Of a DNA stretch of 64,000 bases, positions 16,813 to 24,593 are shown in pieces. The position numbers and the translations under genes are program-made. Source of the DNA: an uncultured Clostridia bacterium. GTDB taxonomy: Bacteria; Bacillota; Clostridia; Oscillospirales; Ruminococcaceae. The stretch's first letter is position 1. Each line of letters opens with the position of its first letter. Below the pieces are notes generated by a model, which saw only the letters and a list, made by a program, of their open reading frames with translations, searched no databases and was not told where the DNA came from. The DNA is taken from the NCBI GenBank assembly GCA_947168885.1, contig CAMVNQ010000001.1, positions 62,001 through 126,000 on the forward strand. Reading direction: 5' to 3'.

Positions 16813-19215
16813 TTATCTGAGAGTAATATTCTTTTCGCCGAGAGCTTTAAGTATCTTCTCGACGGACTTGTCGGCTTCTTCCGCTTCCATGGTTTTATCC
16901 TCGCGGCGCATAACAAGGCTGTACGAAAGGCTCTTCTTGCCTTCCGGAACGCCTGTGCCCTTGTACATATCGAAGAGAGTTACCTGCTCAAGGTGCTTAC
17001 CTGCGCTTGTGATTATATCGATTATCTCGCCTGATGTCACATCGTCGTCGCATACAAGGCTTAAGTCACGCGTTATAGCGGGGAACTTCGGGAGCTGTCT
17101 GTACTTAACGTCGCTGTTCGCGAGAGCGCACATTTCCGCTATATCAAGCTCGGCGATGTAGATGCGTTCCTTAACGCCGTAGTTCTCGGAAACGAGCGGG
17201 TGAAGCTCACCTATCGTGCCTATCGTCTTGCCGTCGGCAACGATCTTCGCGCATCTTCCGGAGTGGAAGGTGTCGATGGCGGCTTTTTCAAATCTTGCCT
17301 TTATGCCGTACTCATCAAATATTGCTTCGGTGATGCCCTTTATCGTGAAGAAATCTTCGTCTGCACCGTAAGCGCCGACGCAGAGAATATCACGTTCTTC
17401 GGGGAGTTCCTCGGCCGTTTCCTTCGGGAGATAGATGCGTCCTATTTCAAAGAAACGTCCCGCGGGAGTGCGGTTGTTGATGTTGCGGACGATAAGCTCC
17501 GTCATGGACGGTATCATCGTCGTGCGCATAACGCTTGTATCCTCACCGAGCGGGCGGAGGAGAGTAACGCTCTTTCTCTGCGCCTCGGGAAGTCTTATCT
17601 TTTCGTAGCTCTTCGGGCTTATGAAGCTGAATGTCATCGTTTCAAGGCAGCCCTGCGCGATCATTATATCGACGAGCTTGTCCGAGAAGCGCTGCTCGGG
17701 AGTGATGCGGCTTCTGCTCGAAAGTTTCGGTATTGTGGATGCTATCTTGTTGTAGCCGTAAATTCGTGCTATTTCCTCGCCTATGTCGCAGGGGAGAAGC
17801 ATATCTATACGAACGCTCGGGACGGTTATCTCATGCGTGCCGCGGTCATAAACGAAACCGAGCTTTTCGAGTATCGTTATCTGCTCTTCCTCGGGAATAT
17901 CTGCGCCGAGGAACTCATTGACCCACTTGTAGTCATGTTTGAGCTTGTGTGGTGTCTTGTTCGAGTTGTCGATGTCTATTACATTCTTTACAACCTCGCC
18001 GCAGCCCAGCATCTCTACGAGCTGTAAAGCGCGGTATAACGCATTTTTCGCATTGATAGGGTCAAGGCCCTTCTCAAAGCGGGCGCTTGACTCGGTGCGT
18101 TCACCGATCTTTCTTGCGGTGCGGCGGATAGAAACTCCGTCAAAGCACGCAGCCTCAAAGATGACCTCGGTGGTGTCGTCCCAGATACCGCTGTATTCGC
18201 CGCCCATAACACCCGCGACAGCCATAGGCTTTTCCGCGTCCGCTATAACGAGCATTTCAGGAGACAGCTTTACAGGTTCCTTAGCTTCATCGAGGAGCTT
18301 TAATGTCTCTCCGTCCTTAGCGTTGCGGACAACGATCTTGTTTCCTGCAACGTAGCGGGCATCGAAAGCGTGCATCGGGTGACCGTATTCGAGCATTACG
18401 AAGTTGGTTATATCAACGAGGTTGTTTATCGAGCGAACGCCGCTTGCGCGGAGTCTCTCGACCATCCAGCGGGGCGAGGGAGCTATCTTTACGTTCTTCA
18501 CCTTTGCCGCCATGTAGCGCGAGCAGAGCTTGGTATTCTCTACTGTTACGGACACTTCCTTGTTTATGTCCGCGTCGATTCCGGTGAAAGCAGGTTCCTT
18601 TATGTTGAGAGGAAGGTCGAATGTTGCACTCGTTTCTCTTGCAAGACCGAGGACGGATAAGCAGTCCGGTCTGTTGTTGGTTATCTCGAATTCAACGCTT
18701 ATATCGTCAAGTCCGACAGCTTTCAGAACGTCATCTCCGGGCTTCATTTTATCAAAATCCGGGTCGTCGTTGAGAATGAGGACTCCGTCGGGCGACGAGT
18801 AGGGGAAGTCGCTGTTGTCCATTCCGAGCTCGTTGAACGAGCAGAACATACCAAAGCTTTCCGCGCCGCGGAGCTTACCCTTCTTTATCTTTACTGTTGT
18901 GTTATGTTCCTTGTCTATAACGGTGCCGCCGTCGAGGACTACCGGAACGCAGGCATCCTTGACTACATTGGTAGCTGCGGTCACTATCTGCACCGGCTCT
19001 GACTGTCCGATATCCACCTGGCATATCCAGAGCTTTTCGCTGTCCTCGTGCTTCTTTATATCGAGCACCTTACCTATGACTACCTTATCTACCTCGCCGC
19101 GCATCTCGTGGTAAGTCTCGACCTTAGAGCCGCTCATGGTGAGTCCGGCCACAAGGTCTTTTATCGGCATATCGGCTTTAACGTAGTCGTTCAGCCATTT
19201 TACTGAAAGATTCAT
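16813..19215 (-). CDS. pheT: phenylalanine--tRNA ligase beta subunit
   Basis: An 800-residue PheT of normal length. Domains in order: N-terminal EMAP-like tRNA-binding domain (VVIGKVLDIKKHEDSEKLWI), B1/B5 core with PSPRWMVERLRASGVRSINN, the B3/B4 editing domain (GVMGGEYSGI), the B5 DNA-binding-like fold, the B6/B7 catalytic-like module (RFFEIGRIYLP) and a C-terminal FDX-ACB anticodon domain (FPAITRDLSLVCDDDV). With PheS it forms the alpha2beta2 synthetase. GGAGG lies before the ATG. It is 46 bp downstream of pheS in the same operon. Confidence 0.96.
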   Translation of the reverse strand: MNLSVKWLNDYVKADMPIKDLVAGLTMSGSKVETYHEMRGEVDKVVIGKVLDIKKHEDSEKLWICQVDIGQSEPVQIVTAATNVVKDACVPVVLDGGTVIDKEHNTTVKIKKGKLRGAESFGMFCSFNELGMDNSDFPYSSPDGVLILNDDPDFDKMKPGDDVLKAVGLDDISVEFEITNNRPDCLSVLGLARETSATFDLPLNIKEPAFTGIDADINKEVSVTVENTKLCSRYMAAKVKNVKIAPSPRWMVERLRASGVRSINNLVDITNFVMLEYGHPMHAFDARYVAGNKIVVRNAKDGETLKLLDEAKEPVKLSPEMLVIADAEKPMAVAGVMGGEYSGIWDDTTEVIFEAACFDGVSIRRTARKIGERTESSARFEKGLDPINAKNALYRALQLVEMLGCGEVVKNVIDIDNSNKTPHKLKHDYKWVNEFLGADIPEEEQITILEKLGFVYDRGTHEITVPSVRIDMLLPCDIGEEIARIYGYNKIASTIPKLSSRSRITPEQRFSDKLVDIMIAQGCLETMTFSFISPKSYEKIRLPEAQRKSVTLLRPLGEDTSVMRTTMIPSMTELIVRNINNRTPAGRFFEIGRIYLPKETAEELPEERDILCVGAYGADEDFFTIKGITEAIFDEYGIKARFEKAAIDTFHSGRCAKIVADGKTIGTIGELHPLVSENYGVKERIYIAELDIAEMCALANSDVKYRQLPKFPAITRDLSLVCDDDVTSGEIIDIITSAGKHLEQVTLFDMYKGTGVPEGKKSLSYSLVMRREDKTMEAEEADKSVEKILKALGEKNITLR

Positions 19216-19261
19216 CTATATTGCCTCCGTTGTTCTGTGCGATCGTAATTATGTTATAAGA

Positions 19262-20284
19262 TCAGAATTGTGATAAGAAACGCGCGTCGTTCTCATAGAG
19301 CAGTCTCATATCGTCTATATTGTATCTCATCATCGCTATTCTTTCAAGTCCGATACCGAATGCGAAACCGCTGTATTCGTCGGGGTCGATGCCGCAGTTG
19401 CGGAGCACCTCGGGCCGTACAACACCGGATCCGAGCATCTCTATCCAGCCCTCATACTTACAGAGCGGGCAGCCCTTGCCGCCGCACTTGAAACAGGAGA
19501 GATCGACTTCCGCCGACGGTTCGGTGTACGGGAAGTGGTGGGGTCTGAAGCGCAGCCGGACATCATTTCCGTAAAGGCTTTTAGCGAAGTTTTCAAGCGT
19601 ACCCTTGAGGTCGCCGAAAGTTATCTTCTTATCGACCACAAGTCCCTCACACTGGTGGAATATCGGGGAATGCGTTCCGTCAACGGCATCGGGGCGGTAA
19701 ACGCGTCCGGGGCTTATTATTGCTATCGGGGGCTTCTCCTTAAGCATAGTGCGTATCTGTACAGACGATGTCTGTGTGCGGAGAAGTGTTTTTTCTGTGA
19801 TGTAGAACGTGTCGCTCGGTTCGCGGGCAGGGTGGCCTTCGTCCGTATTGAGCATATCGAATACGTACTTCGTTTCTTCAACTTCGGGTCCGTCAACGAC
19901 GGTGTAGCCCATGCCGCGGAATATCGACTTGAGGTCGTCGAGCACTATGTTGAGCGGATGACGGGTGCCGACGCTTCTTTTTGTGCCGGGCATAGTCACA
20001 TCAACTGCTTCTGCTTTGAGCCTCTGCTCTATAACAGCGGCCTTCAGCGATGCAGCTTTCTCTGTTATTGCGTTTTCGAGCGCGCTTCTCACGTCGTTCG
20101 CGAGCTGTCCCATAACGGGGCGCTCTTCGGCAGAAAGCGAGCCCATCTGCTTCAGTATCGCAGTAAGCTCGCCCTTTTTACCGAGGAATTTTATTCTGAG
20201 GTCTTCGAGGGTCTTAGTATCGCTCAAAGCGGCTATCTCTGCGGAAGCCTGTTCCTTTATCTTCTGAAGCTGTTCTTTCATCAT
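19262..20284 (-). CDS. pheS: phenylalanine--tRNA ligase alpha subunit
   Basis: A 340-residue PheS. It has the N-terminal coiled coil, class-II motif 1 (HPLNIVLDDLKSIFRGMGY), motif 2 (GRVYRPDAVDGTHSPIFHQ), a C-x2-C..C-x2-C knuckle (CFKCGGKGCPLCKYEG), and motif 3 (GFAFGIGLERIAMMRY). The start is one of two tandem ATGs at 20284/20281, overlapping the TGA of the upstream AI-2E-type gene, so translation is probably coupled. No T-box leader precedes pheST, unlike many Firmicutes. Confidence 0.96.
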   Translation of the reverse strand: MMKEQLQKIKEQASAEIAALSDTKTLEDLRIKFLGKKGELTAILKQMGSLSAEERPVMGQLANDVRSALENAITEKAASLKAAVIEQRLKAEAVDVTMPGTKRSVGTRHPLNIVLDDLKSIFRGMGYTVVDGPEVEETKYVFDMLNTDEGHPAREPSDTFYITEKTLLRTQTSSVQIRTMLKEKPPIAIISPGRVYRPDAVDGTHSPIFHQCEGLVVDKKITFGDLKGTLENFAKSLYGNDVRLRFRPHHFPYTEPSAEVDLSCFKCGGKGCPLCKYEGWIEMLGSGVVRPEVLRNCGIDPDEYSGFAFGIGLERIAMMRYNIDDMRLLYENDARFLSQF

Positions 20285-21651
20285 GATGTTTTGTCTTGCT
20301 CCTTTTTCTTTTCTTTTTCTGTTTCTATGATCTCTGCGACCTTATGTGCCGCATCGGAAATAGGTTTCTTTTTCTTCGGCTTAAGAGACTCGATGTATTC
20401 TGCGTCCGCCTTCTGTTCTTCCTCTGTATATACGTAATCGGACGTGTATTTGTCCGTGTCGTCGCGTTGATATACGGCGCTGTCTGCGGGAAGCGCCTTT
20501 TTGCGCAGTCTGCCTTCAAGGAACTCCTTGAACAGCATATAGATGATTGCGAATACCGGTACGGCGAGGAGCATACCGATAAATCCGAACAGACCGCCGC
20601 CTATGATAATACCGATAAGCACCCAGACTGACGGAACGCCGATACGGTCACCCTGTATGAGCGGGACCATAATGTTGCCGTCAAACTGCTGCATAGCTAC
20701 CATGAAAATTCCGATCCAAAGCGCCTTGAGCGGGTCGGCGAGCAGGGTAATGAAGCACACCGGGATACCGCCTATGAACGGTCCGAAGAACGGAATAACG
20801 TTCGTGCAGGCGATGATGACAGCCATAAGTATAGGGTAGGGCGTTCCGATTATCGTTGCTCCGATGAAGGTCATGCAGCCTACGAAGAATGCGTCTATGA
20901 TTATACCGATGATATAGTGGCTGAAAATATCGTTGATACGTTTTGATACGCTGAGTATCGACTGTACACGGTCATTTTTCAAGAGCGCAAAGAGCAGCTT
21001 TTTAGCCTGCGCTTTGAGCATTTCCTTCGAGGAAACGAGATAGACTGCTATGATAAAGCCTATGATGAAGTCCTTGAAGCCCATTACGAAGCTTATGAGA
21101 CCGCCGCCGATCTTTGAACCGAACTCGAACACCGAACCGGAGATGTCCTTCCAGCTTGATGCGAGGAAGCTTTCTATCTGGCTTATCGGGTTTTCGATAA
21201 CTTCAACGATCTGGGGATAATCCGCGAATGTGTTTGAAGCCCATTTGAGGAAGTTGTCCGCGTAGCTGTTGAAGTTGGTTGCGAGGCTGGAAAGGCTCTG
21301 TATAAACTGGGGCACGATAAGAAGCACGAGTCCGGTCAGAAGTCCGAGCGAGAGGACAACGACAATAAATATCGACAGATTTTTTATCAGCTTATATGTT
21401 TTCTTGGAATCTTTCTTACTTTTTTCCCACTTGCCGAAGACCTTGTGGCGGAAGAACTCGACTGCCGGGTTCATGAGATAAGCTATTACGATACCCCAGA
21501 GGATAGGTGCTGACGCTTCGCCGAGCATATCGAACATCTGGCGGAGATTCGGTATGGCCTGTGCGCTCATTAGCAGGAAGCCGCTTATCACGATAACGAT
21601 AACGGCGAGGACAGCTATCTGCTTATATTTTCTGTTTATTTTTATTTTCAT
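20281..21651 (-). CDS. AI-2E family transporter-like membrane protein
   Basis: 456 residues with about eight hydrophobic segments and the family hallmark GTPYPILMAVIIACTNVIPFFGP, then IPVCFITLLADPLKALWIGI. An N-terminal pair of helices, a central amphipathic region and a C-terminal charged tail (KPKKKKPISDAAHK) are seen. Members range from quorum-signal exporters to Na+/H+ antiporters and other unknown roles; the substrate cannot be read from sequence. GAGGACAATGAA precedes the ATG. Its stop overlaps the pheS start by one tandem codon, tying it to pheST. Confidence 0.85.
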   Translation of the reverse strand: MKIKINRKYKQIAVLAVIVIVISGFLLMSAQAIPNLRQMFDMLGEASAPILWGIVIAYLMNPAVEFFRHKVFGKWEKSKKDSKKTYKLIKNLSIFIVVVLSLGLLTGLVLLIVPQFIQSLSSLATNFNSYADNFLKWASNTFADYPQIVEVIENPISQIESFLASSWKDISGSVFEFGSKIGGGLISFVMGFKDFIIGFIIAVYLVSSKEMLKAQAKKLLFALLKNDRVQSILSVSKRINDIFSHYIIGIIIDAFFVGCMTFIGATIIGTPYPILMAVIIACTNVIPFFGPFIGGIPVCFITLLADPLKALWIGIFMVAMQQFDGNIMVPLIQGDRIGVPSVWVLIGIIIGGGLFGFIGMLLAVPVFAIIYMLFKEFLEGRLRKKALPADSAVYQRDDTDKYTSDYVYTEEEQKADAEYIESLKPKKKKPISDAAHKVAEIIETEKEKKKEQDKTS

Positions 21652-21742
21652 TTCATTGTCCTCGTTGGTGAGTCGGTGTTGTTTACGTGCAGCGTGTTAC
21701 GGCTGCGGCAGAAAGCTACGTATGTAGAAACGGCGGCTGCCG

Positions 21743-21817
21743 TGGCACCCCCTACCGGAATCGAACCGATAACTAACCCTTAGGAGGGGTTTGTTATATC
21801 CATTTAACTAAGGAGGC
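21743..21817 (-). tRNA. tRNA-Arg (anticodon CCT)
   Basis: The minus-strand cloverleaf has acceptor GCCTCCT/AGGGGGT, D-arm TAGTTAAATGGATA, anticodon arm AACCC-CTCCTAA-GGGTT with CCT (reads AGG), T-arm ATCGG-TTCGATT-CCGGT, and encoded CCA at 21745-21743. The first acceptor pair is G-U. It sits 91 bp upstream of the AI-2E-type gene. Confidence 0.93.
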
Positions 21818-21951
21818 ATAAAATATGTTGATTTAAAATCGATGAGGACCGCTCATCGGGAACAGGTAACGAATATGAAGGGCTGCATGGCTGCGAGACG
21901 GTGAGCCGATATAGCACAAAGTATATACGGAACGCCGCGGGCGCTTGCCTG

Positions 21952-21994
21952 CCCTTAGGAGGGGTTGTTATATCCATTTAACTAAGGAGGCATA
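21952..21994 (-). repeat. truncated tRNA-Arg copy (5' half only)
   Basis: 43 nt matching 21777-21820 of the tRNA-Arg gene except for one missing T: acceptor 5' strand, D-arm and anticodon arm, including CTCCTAA. It breaks off inside the anticodon stem; no variable or T-arm follows. It lies 135 bp upstream of the functional tRNA in the same orientation. Confidence 0.9.
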
Positions 21995-21996
21995 TC

Positions 21997-22027
21997 AGAG
22001 GTTTTTATATCCATTTTACTAAGGGAG
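21997..22027 (-). repeat. degenerate tRNA-Arg D-arm copy
   Basis: Directly abutting the previous fragment. On the minus strand CTCCCTTAGTAAAATGGATATAA-type sequence resembles the tRNA 5' end and D-arm with several changes, and stops before the anticodon. Confidence 0.7.
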
Positions 22028-22039
22028 TACAAAAAACGT

Positions 22040-22057
22040 GTACTATTTATATAGTAC
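22040..22057. promoter_or_regulatory. palindrome near the tRNA-Arg promoter
   Basis: GTACTAT-TTAT-ATAGTAC, two perfect 7-bp arms, just downstream of the predicted minus-strand -10. It could be an operator or a leader hairpin. Confidence 0.4.
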
Positions 22058-22076
22058 AAAATAAACAGCTTTATCT

Positions 22077-22105
22077 ATTATACTACTTTTTTTCAAAAAA
22101 AACAA
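22077..22105 (-). promoter_or_regulatory. candidate promoter for tRNA-Arg
   Basis: On the minus strand TTGTTT (22105-22100), 17 bp, TATAAT (22082-22077). Transcription from about 22070 would pass through both truncated tRNA copies before the mature tRNA. Confidence 0.5.
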
Positions 22106-22263
22106 GATGTAAATCAACTTTTTTTGAAAAATATTGCGTATATGGCATAGTGACTCAGAAAAAGTATGATGGTCTGCGGCTGTGAGTACGTGAAAGACCG
22201 GCGCAGATCATGTGCATATCACGGATAAACGGCGGATCTGGCGAGAAATTTTGTGTGAAACTA

Positions 22264-22292
22264 TTGACAAATGCGGAAAAACGGTGTATAAT
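22264..22292 (+). promoter_or_regulatory. consensus sigma-A promoter of the rimP-nusA-infB operon
   Basis: A perfect TTGACA (22264-22269), 17-bp spacer and perfect TATAAT (22287-22292); predicted transcript start near 22299. Confidence 0.85.
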
Positions 22293-22304
22293 GTTGACAG
22301 TAAG

Positions 22305-22336
22305 AGACCGGATTGACAAGTCCGGTCTTAACTTTT
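22305..22336 (+). terminator. leader attenuator-like hairpin ahead of rimP
   Basis: AGACCGGA / TCCGGTCT with loop TTGACAAG, then TAACTTTTT. It starts only about 6 nt after the predicted transcription start and before the first gene. A NusA-dependent leader terminator autoregulating the equivalent B. subtilis operon is known; a similar role here is inferred. Confidence 0.6.
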
Positions 22337-22353
22337 TGCATATCGGAGCGGAG

Positions 22354-22830
22354 GTGGAGATTACGGCTGAAAAAAGTTCAAAGATCGAAGACCTTGCAAA
22401 AGCGGCGGTAATGCCGATAATAGAGCAGTACAAACTTACGCTCTGGGACGTTTGCTTTGAAAAAGAGGGCGCTATGTGGTATCTGCGCATCCTTATAGAT
22501 AAGGACGGCGGACTCGACAGCGATGAGTGCGAGGAAGTTTCGAAACCGATAAATGAAATACTCGATAAGCAGGAATTAATAAAAAGCGTCGATATTCTTG
22601 AAGTCGGGTCGCCCGGGCTTACGAAAAAGCTCCGCCGCCCCGAGCACTTCAAAGCCTGCATCGGCGAAAAGATACGCGTCACACGGCGTAACGAAAAAGG
22701 CAAAGAGTTCAGTGTTTACGGAACGCTTACCGCTTATGACGAGGAAAACGGCACCTTTGATATGGACTGCGACGGAACAGCGGAAACGTTCAGAGTCGCG
22801 GAGTGCGTAAAAGTTAATTCGGATCTGTAA
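22354..22830 (+). CDS. rimP: ribosome maturation factor RimP
   Basis: About 158 residues, the family length. The N-terminal alpha/beta domain holds LWDVCFEKEGAMWYLRILID and DECEEVSKPINEILD, followed by LEVGSPGLTKKLRRPEHF (the conserved SPGLdrpL-type motif) and a C-terminal SH3-like barrel. It helps 30S subunit assembly. No ATG is suitably placed. GTG at 22354, 5 nt after a GGAG, gives the right length; the frame is open further upstream, but that part overlaps the promoter and leader hairpin. It is the first gene of the operon. Confidence 0.9.
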   Translation: MEITAEKSSKIEDLAKAAVMPIIEQYKLTLWDVCFEKEGAMWYLRILIDKDGGLDSDECEEVSKPINEILDKQELIKSVDILEVGSPGLTKKLRRPEHFKACIGEKIRVTRRNEKGKEFSVYGTLTAYDEENGTFDMDCDGTAETFRVAECVKVNSDL

Positions 22831-22930
22831 CAGCAGAGAATAACGGCTGCGAGGCAGAATAATGACGGGCGCAGGGAGCGACATACGGAATCGCCGCCGC
22901 GCGTCCGCGGCACAGGAGGAATAATGGAAA

Positions 22931-23998
22931 ATGGCTAAATCCAACACAACAGAGTTTATGGAGGCTCTCACCCTTCTTGCAAAAGAAAAGGGTATAAGTC
23001 CCGAGGTACTCATAGAAAAGATAGAAACCGCGCTTACGATAGCGATAAAGAAAGACTATCCGAGAAGCGAAAATATAAATTATGATATAGACGTGACCAA
23101 GAACAAGTTCGATGTAGCGATAATGAAAACAGTCGTTGAAGAAGTCGAAGATCCCGCTAATGAGATCTCGCTCGCCGACGCGCGTGAGATCAGCAAGCGT
23201 CTCAACGTCGGTGATATGTGTCCGCTCAAGCTTGACACCAAGCACTTCGGACGTATCGCCGCGCAGACTGCAAAGCAGGTCATAAAGCAGGGCATCAAAG
23301 AGGTCGAACGTGAGCAGCTCGTTGAGCAGTGGGGCGGTCTCCAGAACGAAGCCGTTTCCGCCGAGGTCAAGAAGGTCGAGACCGATTCGCTCAACGCGCT
23401 CGTAAGTGTCAACGGAACCGAGGTAATGCTCTTCAGAGGTGACCAGATACCCGGAGAGACACTTCGTGAGGGCGATGTTGTGAAGGTGTTCGTTTCCGGA
23501 GTTTCCTCCGCAGACAGAAGACCGACGCTTCGTGTATCGAGAACACACCGCGACCTTATAAAGAGACTGTTCGAGCTTGAAGTTCCCGAGATAGGCGACG
23601 GAACGGTGGAAATAAAGTCCGTAAGCCGTGAGGCCGGTTCGAGAAGCAAGATCGCTGTAATGAGCAACAACGAGAACGTTGACGCACTCGGCGCCTGCAT
23701 AGGACCGCAGAGAAGCCGTATCACAAAGGTCTGCGACGAGCTTTGCGGAGAGAAGATAGACGTTGTCAAGTATGACGACGACCCGAAGGAGTTCATAAAG
23801 CAGTCACTCAAACCGGCGAACGTGATAAGCGTCGATATACCGGACGAGGAAGTCAAGGCGTGCTCGGTGGTAGTACCGGACAATCAGCTTTCGCTCGCTA
23901 TCGGAAACAAGGGTCAGAACGCGAAACTTGCTGCGAGACTCACCGGATACAAGATAGATATAAAGCCGGAGAGCGGATTCTTTGAGGGCTCGAAGTAA
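22931..23998 (+). CDS. nusA: transcription termination/antitermination factor NusA
   Basis: 355 residues, the Gram-positive length without C-terminal acidic repeats. An N-terminal RNAP-binding domain (FMEALTLLAKEKGISPEVLI) is followed by an S1 domain (residues about 130-200, VNGTEVMLFRGDQIPGE), KH1 (SRTHRDLIKRLFELEVPEI) and KH2 (NQLSLAIGNKGQNAKLAARL). It promotes pausing and intrinsic termination. AGGAGG lies 11 nt before the chosen ATG; another ATG at 22924 opens a 4-codon frame (MENG-stop) overlapping the start. Confidence 0.96.
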   Translation: MAKSNTTEFMEALTLLAKEKGISPEVLIEKIETALTIAIKKDYPRSENINYDIDVTKNKFDVAIMKTVVEEVEDPANEISLADAREISKRLNVGDMCPLKLDTKHFGRIAAQTAKQVIKQGIKEVEREQLVEQWGGLQNEAVSAEVKKVETDSLNALVSVNGTEVMLFRGDQIPGETLREGDVVKVFVSGVSSADRRPTLRVSRTHRDLIKRLFELEVPEIGDGTVEIKSVSREAGSRSKIAVMSNNENVDALGACIGPQRSRITKVCDELCGEKIDVVKYDDDPKEFIKQSLKPANVISVDIPDEEVKACSVVVPDNQLSLAIGNKGQNAKLAARLTGYKIDIKPESGFFEGSK

Positions 23999-24017
23999 CA
24001 GCGGAACGGAGAGACCT

Positions 24018-24281
24018 ATGGGAAAGAACGTACCGCTCAGGAAATGCCTCGGGTGTGACGAGATGATCGGAAAAAAAGGTCTCCTTCGCGTTGTAAGGAC
24101 AAAGGACGGCGACATCTCGGCAGACCTCACCGGCAAAAAATCCGGAAGAGGCGCATATATTTGCAATGATAAGGAATGCTTTGAAAAAGCGGTGAAGAAG
24201 AAAAGCTTCGAGCGCGCCTTCAAGTGCGCGATACCGCCGGAGGTATATGAGAACCTCAGGGAGCAGATAAACCATGAATAA
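24018..24281 (+). CDS. rnpM: YlxR/RnpM family RNA-binding protein
   Basis: 87 residues. PLRKCLGCDEMIGKKGLLRVV and GRGAYICNDKECFEKAVKKK are the signature halves of the YlxR fold. In B. subtilis this protein (RnpM) binds and modulates RNase P RNA. The start at 24018 follows GGAGAG; an upstream in-frame extension overlaps nusA and was rejected. It overlaps the next gene by 8 bp. Confidence 0.92.
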   Translation: MGKNVPLRKCLGCDEMIGKKGLLRVVRTKDGDISADLTGKKSGRGAYICNDKECFEKAVKKKSFERAFKCAIPPEVYENLREQINHE

Positions 24282-24579
24282 CAGACTTTCAACACTTGGT
24301 CTGTGCATACGCGCGGGGAAGCTTGTAACAGGCTTCGACGCAGTCGTAGAAGAGATAAAGTCTCCGAAGAAAAAGGTGTGCGGGGTGCTGATAGCGTCCG
24401 ACCTTTCGGAGAAGACCAAAAAAGAAGTAAGATTTGAATGCGGCAGGGCGGAAGTCACGGTCACGGAAATACCGGAAACGCTTGATGAGCTTAAAGAGAT
24501 CACAGGAAAGAGAACAGGGGTCATCGCTGTTCTCGACGCGGGACTGTACGGTTCCGTGGTAAAATCAATCACTCATTGA
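24274..24579 (+). CDS. YlxQ-type L7Ae/L30e ribosomal-like protein
   Basis: 101 residues of the L7Ae/L30e/S12e RNA-binding fold: [24 protein letters not shown], then [20 protein letters not shown] and the closing [15 protein letters not shown]. Such proteins bind kink-turn RNA; the in vivo partner is not settled. The overlaps with ylxR and the tight spacing to infB match the conserved operon order. Confidence 0.9.
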   Translation: MNNRLSTLGLCIRAGKLVTGFDAVVEEIKSPKKKVCGVLIASDLSEKTKKEVRFECGRAEVTVTEIPETLDELKEITGKRTGVIAVLDAGLYGSVVKSITH

Positions 24580-24593
24580 CCGGGGGAAAACGA

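Noticed and set aside
21743-22027. tRNA-associated attachment site of an integrative element
   Set aside because: No integrase is present and the duplicated part is the 5' half of the tRNA, not the 3' end normally copied by tyrosine recombinases.
20285-22030. T-box leader upstream of the AI-2E-pheST unit
   Set aside because: No AAGGTGGCACCGCG-type sequence or terminator pair is found on the minus strand in this interval; the tRNA-like sequence is tRNA-Arg and its fragments.
22210-22353. Upstream extension of rimP
   Set aside because: It covers the -35/-10 promoter and the leader hairpin, so it cannot be translated from the predicted transcript in full; GTG 22354 gives the right length.
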